This document shows positions 6,489 to 11,630 of a stretch of 11,630 nt of DNA, piece after piece. Location of the stretch: positions 1-11,630 of the forward strand of contig CAMLEX010000079.1 of NCBI GenBank assembly GCA_946479055.1, in the 5' to 3' direction. The notes under the pieces are model-generated. The model ran no database searches and was not told the DNA's origin. It saw only the letters and a program-made list of their open reading frames with translations. This DNA is from an uncultured Bacteroidota bacterium. Its GTDB lineage: Bacteria > Bacteroidota > Bacteroidia > Chitinophagales > Chitinophagaceae. Every line of letters starts with the position of its first letter. Position 1 is the stretch's first letter. The position numbers and the translations under genes are program-made.

Positions 6489-7703
6489 TTAAAACAATCT
6501 CAATTGCACTCCTTTATCCGAACGGCGTGGAGGTTTAGCATTTCCAAAAACAGTTTTACCACCATATTTCCAGGAGTCATCTCTTTCTTTTTGTATTAAT
6601 TCATGAAAATTGGAATTCGGAATAAAATCTTTTTCGGCACGGGCTGCTATTTCATGCAATTTTTTTATCGCTTCTGCTTTATCCGTAATTCCTAGTTTAG
6701 CTTTTTCTACTGCGTATTGCAACGTGCCGATAGTTTCATCATACACTTTTGTTGGAACAGGAAAAGGATGTCCGTCTTTACCGCCATGTGCAAAAGAGAA
6801 GCGTGCTGGATCTTTAAATCGTGAAGGTGTTCCATGTATCACTTCGCTTACCAATGCTAAAGATTGCAATGTTCTCGGCCCTACGCCCTTGAGCAATAAT
6901 AATTCTTCAAAGTTTTCAGGCGGCTGATCATGTGCAAGCCATAAAGTAGCTCCTAATCTTTTCAGGTTTACATCTTCCGCTCTTACATCATGATGAGAAG
7001 GAAGGATCATCTGTTGAAATTCTCTTATAATCAAACCGGGATCTTCACCTGTTACCTGCATGATGCTGCTTCGTGTTGTACCAGCTTCTGCCGCAGTAAG
7101 ATTTAATATCGTTCCCTGGTTTATGCCACAAACACCGGTATGGGGTTCTTCCACAAATGACCGGAGGTTATCAGAATGCCAATGGTAACGTCTTGCAGTT
7201 TTATCGCTTGTATCCATTCCCTGTTGTACCACGGTCCATTGACCTTCGGTGCTCACTATAAAATTATGCGTATAAAGTTGATAGCCGTCCTGTACAGCGG
7301 TGTTGTCTACTTTTGCACTTAGTTTACTGCATCGCACCAATTCGTTACCATTGAGTCCTGTACTATCTGCTATCTTTAAAAGTTCGGTAGGTGTTTCTTT
7401 TGAAAATTTCCCTTTACCGCCACAAATATAAATACCCAATTGCTTTGCATGCGCATTGACAGCTCTCTTTAACGCTCCCATTACCGAAGTAGTAATGCCT
7501 GAAGAATGCCAGTCCATACCCATTACAGCGCCAAAACTCTGGAACCAAAATGGATCGGATAGACGGCGTAATATTTCTTCTTTTCCGTATTCTGTAATAA
7601 TGGATTCTGTAATCGCCAGGCCCAATTTTGCCATACGATCGGCTAACCATTTAGGTATATAACCATAGTGCAGTGGAAGATCAGCAGAACCAGAACGCTT
7701 CAT
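6489..7703 (-). CDS. DUF763 family protein with helix-hairpin-helix motif
   Basis: This 404-residue cytosolic protein matches DUF763 (COG1415-type), a family of unknown function spread over archaea and some bacteria. The start at 7703 gives the conserved N-terminus MKRSGSADLPLHYG. A longer frame from 7772 would add 23 unlike residues and overlap the upstream gene, so it was rejected. Conserved blocks include FWFQSFGAVMGMDWHSSG (52-69), ICGGKGKFSKETP (93-105), GYQLYTHNFIV (140-150), and LPSHHDVRAEDVNLKRL (234-250). A helix-hairpin-helix, LLLLKGVGPRTLQSLALVSE, lies at 268-287, a typical non-specific DNA-binding element of repair proteins. The C-terminus is rich in Lys and Arg. It lies 50 bp downstream of an endonuclease VIII-like gene on the same strand, supporting a link to DNA repair, though no activity is established here. 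No nuclease motif was recognised. Confidence 0.87.
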   Translation of the reverse strand: MKRSGSADLPLHYGYIPKWLADRMAKLGLAITESIITEYGKEEILRRLSDPFWFQSFGAVMGMDWHSSGITTSVMGALKRAVNAHAKQLGIYICGGKGKFSKETPTELLKIADSTGLNGNELVRCSKLSAKVDNTAVQDGYQLYTHNFIVSTEGQWTVVQQGMDTSDKTARRYHWHSDNLRSFVEEPHTGVCGINQGTILNLTAAEAGTTRSSIMQVTGEDPGLIIREFQQMILPSHHDVRAEDVNLKRLGATLWLAHDQPPENFEELLLLKGVGPRTLQSLALVSEVIHGTPSRFKDPARFSFAHGGKDGHPFPVPTKVYDETIGTLQYAVEKAKLGITDKAEAIKKLHEIAARAEKDFIPNSNFHELIQKERDDSWKYGGKTVFGNAKPPRRSDKGVQLRLF

Positions 7704-7753
7704 AATTGTAAAATTATTAAATGAAATACGGTTTTGTCCTAAAAAAATGTTAG

Positions 7754-8488
7754 CTAATATTTTACCTGGCAATTTTCACAGAAAAAAGTCAGGCGTTTGG
7801 TTTTGCCACAATATTTTTTTGTGAGTGGCAGTTCACATCTTTGGCAGACCTTTTTTGTATGCGCCAACCAATGTTTTTTCAAAACAAACTCTTTTTTCCA
7901 TTTTAAAAAATCGAAACTGTAATTACGAGACTCTTTAATAAGTTCTGTTATTTTCTTTGGGGGAATATTTTTAATCAGCGTTTCCGGGTGTAGCTTAATC
8001 CGGTACAACACTTCGTTTTTTATAATATTACCGACACCCGAAAAAACCTGTTGATCAAGCAGGGCATCACACACCATTGTATCCGGCATTGCCTTTAATT
8101 TTTTTCTTGCTTTAGAAGCATTCCAGCGATCGCTAAGTACATCGGCTTCCCTATCATAAAGCTTATCAAGATCACCATTTAGTAATTTTACCGAACAGGT
8201 ATAAAAATAAATAGCTCCCTTATCGAAAATAAGGCCAAGGCGTAAACTTTTATCCTGCTTTGTTTGTTCGTTCACACTATAAGAACCAAACATCAAAAAA
8301 TGGATCCTTACAGTCAAGTCTTTCAGGCAAATAAAAAATTGTTTTCCCCAACTACGGAAATCAATGATCTTTTTGTTGACCAGCAAATCCTTTTCAATTT
8401 TTGCGTTGCCTTTCGCATTGAGAATTTTTTTTCCCTTGAAGGGCAAAATGATTTCTTTTAAAATAACAATGGAGGGCCCCTCAGGCAT
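7754..8488 (-). CDS. Endonuclease VIII-like (Fpg/Nei family) DNA glycosylase/AP lyase
   Basis: Enzymes of this family remove oxidised bases and cut the abasic site by beta,delta-elimination. The start at 8488 gives MPEGPS, with the catalytic N-terminal Pro2 and Glu3. The frame also opens at 8575, but that start would bury Pro2 behind 29 extra residues and inactivate it. Further support in this 244-aa product: Lys49 in WGKQFF (the family's conserved beta-domain lysine); the H2TH region DQQVFSGVGNIIKNEVL at about 145-161; and a C-terminal zinc finger with Cys215/Cys218 and Cys237/Cys240, plus Arg232 five residues before the third Cys, as expected for the finger arginine. The short loop is closer to Nei than Fpg, but substrate preference cannot be read safely. 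It is probably co-transcribed with the DUF763 gene and diverges from the DUF72 gene. Confidence 0.9.
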   Translation of the reverse strand: MPEGPSIVILKEIILPFKGKKILNAKGNAKIEKDLLVNKKIIDFRSWGKQFFICLKDLTVRIHFLMFGSYSVNEQTKQDKSLRLGLIFDKGAIYFYTCSVKLLNGDLDKLYDREADVLSDRWNASKARKKLKAMPDTMVCDALLDQQVFSGVGNIIKNEVLYRIKLHPETLIKNIPPKKITELIKESRNYSFDFLKWKKEFVLKKHWLAHTKKVCQRCELPLTKKYCGKTKRLTFFCENCQVKY

Positions 8489-8556
8489 AAATGGCAATTT
8501 CCTGAATGGATACAAATTATACGCCATTACGTATTGGATGCATTTTTGTATAATTA

Positions 8557-8575
8557 ATGGAAACAGTGTTTCCAT
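8557..8575. promoter_or_regulatory. Perfect 19-bp palindrome overlapping the DUF72 start; candidate operator
   Basis: ATGGAAACA at 8557-8565 and its exact inverted copy TGTTTCCAT at 8567-8575 flank a single central base. The site lies in the 85-bp region between the divergent Nei-like and DUF72 genes, and its right arm includes the first two bases of the DUF72 ATG. A TATAAT hexamer at 8549-8554 sits just upstream on the plus strand. On the minus strand a near-consensus Bacteroidota -7 element reads TATAATTTG at 8521-8513. A dimeric regulator bound here could control DUF72 and perhaps both directions. This is inference from symmetry and position only. Confidence 0.4.
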
Positions 8576-9302
8576 GAAATGGCATATTGGTTGTTCAGGT
8601 TATCATTACAGAGATTGGAAAGAAGTTTTTTATCCACCAGGATTGCCACAGGAAAAATGGTTTGAGTATTATAATTCCCGTTTTGATACACTTGAGTTGA
8701 ACGTCACATTTTACCGGTTTCCTCAATTGAAATTTTTACAGAACTGGTATGATGTTAGTTCCCCTGATTTTCTTTTTACCGTGAAAGCGCCACGACTCAT
8801 CACACACTATAAAAAATTTAATAATTGTGGAGACTTATTAAAGGATTTTTATGACACGACAATTGCGGGGTTGAATAAAAAATTAGGAACTGTTTTGTTC
8901 CAGTTTCCGCCCTCTTTTGCTTATAGTCCTGATCACCTTGAACGCATTGTAAAAAATTTATCTGGGGAAGTAAAAAATGTGGTGGAATTCCGTCATCCCA
9001 GCTGGTGGGCAAAGGATGTTTTTAAAAAACTTAAAAAAGAAAAAATAATTTTTTCAGGTATCAGCCATCCGAAGCTCACCGATGAAGTTGTCATCAATAA
9101 TAAAACTGCCTATTACCGTTTTCATGGTATACCTGACTTGTATTACTCGGTTTACAGCCACGATAAGTTACAATCCGTTGCTGATGCTTTGATAAAAGAT
9201 ACCACGGTGAAGGAAGCCTATATTTATTTTAATAATACGGCTACAATCGGCGCTATTGAAAATGCGATGTGGCTTAAAAAATACGTGGATAACAAGCACT
9301 AA
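8574..9302 (+). CDS. DUF72 family (YecE-like) TIM-barrel protein
   Basis: This 242-residue cytosolic protein matches DUF72 (COG1801). The start at 8574 gives MKWHIGCSGYHYRDWKEVFYPPG, the standard family opening. The open frame extends back to 8364, but that extension runs antisense through the glycosylase N-terminus and was rejected. Other family blocks: FDTLELNVTFYRFP (37-50), FTVKAPRLITH (68-78), GTVLFQFPPSF (105-115), VVEFRHPSWW (136-145), YYRFHG (180-185), and IYFNNTATIGAIENA (217-231). The function is unknown; members have been linked to DNA repair by neighbourhood, and this one is divergent from a DNA glycosylase and a DUF763 gene. The length is normal and no motif is lost, though the usual aromatic position after SG in the first block is Tyr10 here where many members have Trp. 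Confidence 0.9.
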   Translation: MKWHIGCSGYHYRDWKEVFYPPGLPQEKWFEYYNSRFDTLELNVTFYRFPQLKFLQNWYDVSSPDFLFTVKAPRLITHYKKFNNCGDLLKDFYDTTIAGLNKKLGTVLFQFPPSFAYSPDHLERIVKNLSGEVKNVVEFRHPSWWAKDVFKKLKKEKIIFSGISHPKLTDEVVINNKTAYYRFHGIPDLYYSVYSHDKLQSVADALIKDTTVKEAYIYFNNTATIGAIENAMWLKKYVDNKH

Positions 9303-9388
9303 AAAGTATTTTAGTTCCGTAAGCACACAAAGAATTTATGGCACTTGAAGGAACAGGCACTAAGAAATGATAAGATCAGGTAAGAAAC

Positions 9389-9637
9389 CTATTTACTGCT
9401 TCTCTTTTTGGCCGCTTTCTTTTTTGTAACAGTTTTCTTTCTTGCTGTCTTCTTTGTTGCGGTTTTTTTCTTCGGCACTTTTGCACCAGCCTCTCTTGCT
9501 TCGGATAAGCCAATCGCTATAGCCTGTTTGCGGCTTGTTACTTTTTTCCCACTCCGGCCGCTTTTGAGTGTGCCTGCTTTTCTTTCATGCATGGCTTTCT
9601 CAACCTTGTCCTGTGCTTTTTTTGAATACTTTGCCAT
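9389..9637 (-). CDS. DUF6496 family small basic protein with Lys-rich tail
   Basis: This 82-residue cytosolic protein has two parts. Residues 1-56 carry the DUF6496 pattern: KVEKAMHERKAGTLKSGRSG, then KKVTSRKQAIAIGLSEAREAGAKVP. Residues 57-82 are a Lys/Thr/Ala tail with repeated KKT, KKK and AAKK units, like histone H1-type or other nucleic-acid-binding tails. It is strongly basic and could bind DNA or RNA. That is inference from composition; the family has no firmly known role. It is 45 bp downstream of the copper-storage gene on the same strand and may be the last gene of that unit, or may have its own promoter in the AT-rich gap. It converges on the DUF72 gene across 86 bp, where no clear terminator hairpin was found. 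Confidence 0.85.
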   Translation of the reverse strand: MAKYSKKAQDKVEKAMHERKAGTLKSGRSGKKVTSRKQAIAIGLSEAREAGAKVPKKKTATKKTARKKTVTKKKAAKKRSSK

Positions 9638-9682
9638 AATATAAATTTTAATAAACTATCTTATTTAGATGATGTGATTTCT

Positions 9683-10015
9683 TTATGCAGCCGCCATGCT
9701 CATGCATTCTTCTGCGCAATCCCGACATATAGCCGCACAAATTCTGCAATGTTCGTGATCATGTTTTTCACATTCTTCTGCACAGGCATTGCAGATGTCT
9801 GCACACAGCTGGCATACTGCATTAGCATGATTACTTTGAAGATGCATTAATTTTGCGGCCGTTTTGCAAATACTACTGCATTCCATATCCAGTTGAATAC
9901 AGTGGGACATCATTGACACGTCTTTTTCCAACAGGCAGGACGCTGCACAGTGATCACAGGCATTCGCACATTGTATGCAAGCGGCGATGCAGGATTGATA
10001 AGGTGAAGAATTCAT
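9683..10015 (-). CDS. Cytosolic four-helix-bundle copper-storage protein (Csp, DUF326 type)
   Basis: This 110-residue protein contains 19 cysteines, mostly in C-x2-C and C-x3-C spacing along four helices: Cys 9, 13, 16, 20, 23, 27, 39, 46, 50, 68, 71, 75, 78, 82, 90, 93, 97, 100 and 104. Regularly spaced thiols lining a four-helix bundle are the hallmark of Csp proteins, which bind many Cu(I) ions per bundle. There is no Tat or Sec signal peptide, so it should be the cytosolic (Csp3-like) kind. Several His residues sit near helix ends (His38, 58, 63, 85, 87, 89), where they could help copper entry. It lies only 7 bp after the FAD-Rieske gene, so the two are surely co-transcribed. The role here would be copper buffering or protection, inferred from family knowledge. 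Confidence 0.9.
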   Translation of the reverse strand: MNSSPYQSCIAACIQCANACDHCAASCLLEKDVSMMSHCIQLDMECSSICKTAAKLMHLQSNHANAVCQLCADICNACAEECEKHDHEHCRICAAICRDCAEECMSMAAA

Positions 10016-10022
10016 AACCGTT

Positions 10023-11558
10023 TTATTTTTCTATTAATGATCGTATTTCAAGAATTTCCAGGTCCGTATCCGCAGGACCAGTTAAGACTTTTCCATCAAA
10101 AGAATATCTGGCGCCATGACATGGACAATCCCATGATCTTTCGGCAGCATTCCATTTTACCTCACATTTCAAATGGGTACAGATAGGATGGATGGCGTGC
10201 AATAAGCCTTCATCATCTTTATACAAGGCAATTTTATGATTATCATAATTGACAACTTTTCCTTCGCCGGGAGCAAGGCCGGCTAAATTTTCCAAATCTT
10301 CGTGCGGAAACCACTTGCCTGCAAATTGTTTAACTACATCTGCATTATGTTTGATGAAATTCACAAAGCCTGCCACCGGTTTAATCCGGTTCGGATTGTA
10401 AACCTCCCTGTAAGGGCTTTCTTCATTTAAAAGAATCTTTTTTAAAAGCATTGCGGCCACACTGCTATACACCATGCCATTGCCGCTATAGCCTGTCGCC
10501 GTATAAATTTTTGCGGAATGACCGGGAAGCTGACCAATATATGGCAAGCCATCAGCAGGTTCAAAATATTGCGATGACCATTTGTAATTAATTTCCTTTA
10601 TTTCAAAATGACCACGAAGATGGGATTCCAGTTGAAGAAAGCAATGTTCAGTGTTTTCTTCATGTGCTGTTTTATGATCATAACCGCCACCAATTAAATA
10701 TTTTTGTCCATTCATTTCCTGCGTTCGGTAATAATGATAAGGATCATACATATCATAAATAAGCCCTTCAGGATAGACATCATTTCTAAGCGTTACGGCC
10801 ATTGCATAACTGCGATATGGAATGCAACGCAAATGCAATAAATTAACTGTTGGCGGAATATGTGTTGCATAAATTAAAGCATTGCCCGTAAAAGGACCGC
10901 AGTTGGTTTCAACCTGAATAGTTTCATTTTCTTCAGTAGCGGTAACCCGGCACTGCTGCATAATAACACCACCAGCTTTTTCAAAGGCGTTGGCAATTCC
11001 GTATACATACCGGGTAGGGATAAATTTTGCCTGGCCCTCCACCTGTATAGCCTTCGTGAAAGGGATGCGGACAGGTATTTGCTCTGTATATTTTGTATTG
11101 ATACCCGCATCTACTATTGCTTCTTTTAGTTTTTCTAATTCTTTTTCCTGTTCATCATCCTGCGCAAAAAGGAAAGCAACTGCTTCTTCAAAACTGCAAT
11201 TGATCTGGTAATCATTAATATTTTGCCGGATCAAGTCAATAGCTTCCTGTACAGATTGTGCAACAAGTTTTGCTTTTTCTTTACTAAAATTTTTGCTGAT
11301 AGTAGTGTACGGTGTATCCAGCAATGTGTTCAGGTGGGCTGTAGTGCCACCCGTGGTGCCAAAACAAAGATTGTTTGCTTCAAGGACTATGCATTTTTTT
11401 CCTGACTGTTGTAATAATAACGCAGTACTAATACCGGTTATTCCTCCTCCTGCGATTATTACGTCGTAAACAGCATGTTGGTCAGGAGTATTTGCTGGCA
11501 GATAAGGTGTCGCCATGTCCTGCCAGATACTTGTGCAGGTTCCATCTCTTTTTATCAT
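10023..11558 (-). CDS. FAD-dependent oxidoreductase fused to a C-terminal Rieske [2Fe-2S] domain
   Basis: This 511-residue cytosolic protein joins two redox modules. The N-terminal part (about 30-385) is a DAO/DadA-like flavoprotein: VIIAGGGITGISTALLLQQ carries the dinucleotide-binding Gly37-x-Gly39-x-x-Gly42, Glu60 ends the second strand, and TATGYSGNGM lies in the C-terminal FAD contact region. The Rieske domain covers about 425-508. CTH gives Cys460 and His462; CPCH gives Cys478 and His481, so all four cluster ligands are present. Electrons probably pass between the flavin and the cluster, but neither substrate nor partner is known. The start at 11558 was chosen for its TAATG overlap with an upstream open frame; Met15 (11516) is an alternative, since the FAD core begins only at about residue 30. 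The copper-storage gene follows after 7 bp. Confidence 0.9.
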   Translation of the reverse strand: MIKRDGTCTSIWQDMATPYLPANTPDQHAVYDVIIAGGGITGISTALLLQQSGKKCIVLEANNLCFGTTGGTTAHLNTLLDTPYTTISKNFSKEKAKLVAQSVQEAIDLIRQNINDYQINCSFEEAVAFLFAQDDEQEKELEKLKEAIVDAGINTKYTEQIPVRIPFTKAIQVEGQAKFIPTRYVYGIANAFEKAGGVIMQQCRVTATEENETIQVETNCGPFTGNALIYATHIPPTVNLLHLRCIPYRSYAMAVTLRNDVYPEGLIYDMYDPYHYYRTQEMNGQKYLIGGGYDHKTAHEENTEHCFLQLESHLRGHFEIKEINYKWSSQYFEPADGLPYIGQLPGHSAKIYTATGYSGNGMVYSSVAAMLLKKILLNEESPYREVYNPNRIKPVAGFVNFIKHNADVVKQFAGKWFPHEDLENLAGLAPGEGKVVNYDNHKIALYKDDEGLLHAIHPICTHLKCEVKWNAAERSWDCPCHGARYSFDGKVLTGPADTDLEILEIRSLIEK

Positions 11559-11629
11559 TACACTTTATTATAAAAAGGAGGCGACAATTTCCCTGCCATG
11601 GATAAATATTTATGGAACGGTTTCCAATT
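11558..11629 (-). CDS. Possible 3' end of an upstream gene (cut by window edge)
   Basis: One minus-strand frame is open from the window edge to a TAA at 11560-11558, whose last base is the first base of the FAD-Rieske ATG (TAATG). It would encode a C-terminus ending MAGKLSPPFYNKV. The same overlap type occurs at two other gene junctions in this window, which is the only support. With 23 codons visible no family can be named. A plus-strand ATG at 11598 with a distant GGAGG (11577-11581) is a competing reading. Confidence 0.35.
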   Translation of the reverse strand, partial: NWKPFHKYLSMAGKLSPPFYNKV

Positions 11630-11630
11630 G

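Noticed and set aside
7704..7772. N-terminal extension of the DUF763 protein from an ATG at 7772
   Set aside because: The extra 23 residues do not look like the family and overlap the 3' end of the upstream glycosylase; the ATG at 7703 gives the conserved MKRSGSADLPLHYG start.
8364..8573. N-terminal extension of the DUF72 protein from an ATG at 8364
   Set aside because: It runs antisense over the glycosylase start and has no family similarity; MKWHIGCSGY at 8574 is the normal start.
8489..8575. N-terminal extension of the glycosylase from an ATG at 8575
   Set aside because: The family needs Pro2 as a free N-terminal catalytic residue; only the ATG at 8488 gives MPEGPS.
9303..9388. Possible terminator between the convergent DUF72 and DUF6496 genes
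   Set aside because: GTTCC near 9313 and GGAAC near 9350 could pair, but the loop exceeds 30 bases and no T-run follows.
9408..9644. 78-residue hydrophobic plus-strand open frame
   Set aside because: It is the antisense of the Lys-rich DUF6496 tail (AAA/AAG codons read as Phe/Leu), so its apparent membrane character is an artefact.
11598..11630. Possible plus-strand gene start at the right edge
   Set aside because: Only 11 codons are visible (MDKYLWNGFQL) and GGAGG is 16 bases from the ATG, too far for a usual ribosome site; the minus-strand reading with a TAATG overlap is slightly better supported, and neither is certain.

Overview
The window looks like chromosomal DNA from a member of the Bacteroidota, probably close to the Chitinophagaceae. 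The evidence is AT-rich DNA, mostly weak or absent Shine-Dalgarno sequences, several TAATG stop/start overlaps, and a gene set (DUF4136 lipoprotein, DUF6496, DUF4442, anchored papain-like protease) typical of that phylum. The taxonomic call is inference from these features. No RNA gene, CRISPR array, transposase, integrase or phage gene was seen.

Layout from left to right. (1) The 3' end of lysA on the plus strand faces a minus-strand pair: a secreted protein of unknown function and a 51-residue membrane peptide joined to it by a TAATG overlap. (2) A divergent intergenic region leads into a plus-strand run: a membrane-anchored C1 (papain-like) protease with a C-terminal DUF4384-like domain, a periplasmic thioredoxin-fold protein, a DUF4442 hotdog protein (TAATG overlap with the thioredoxin gene), a beta-CASP metallo-beta-lactamase ribonuclease preceded by a G-rich repeat-like element, and a DUF4136 lipoprotein closed by a clear intrinsic terminator. 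(3) A candidate DNA repair cluster follows: an endonuclease VIII-like glycosylase and a DUF763 helix-hairpin-helix protein on the minus strand, diverging from a DUF72 (YecE-like) gene across an 85-bp intergenic region. A perfect 19-bp palindrome overlaps the DUF72 start codon. (4) A minus-strand stress/metal run ends the window: a FAD oxidoreductase fused to a Rieske domain, a cytosolic Cys-rich copper-storage protein (19 Cys), and a small Lys-rich DUF6496 protein. Upstream of the FAD-Rieske gene, an open frame reaching the window edge may be the tail of another operon member.

Several starts have been moved inward from the longest open frame. The DUF763, Nei-like and DUF72 genes each have an internal ATG where the conserved family N-terminus begins (for the glycosylase, MPEGPS with the catalytic Pro2).

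There is no unmistakable new defence or mobile system. The most interesting parts are the Nei/DUF763/DUF72 divergent cluster with its palindrome, the FAD-Rieske/copper-storage operon, and the anchored papain-like protease beside a thioredoxin-fold protein.
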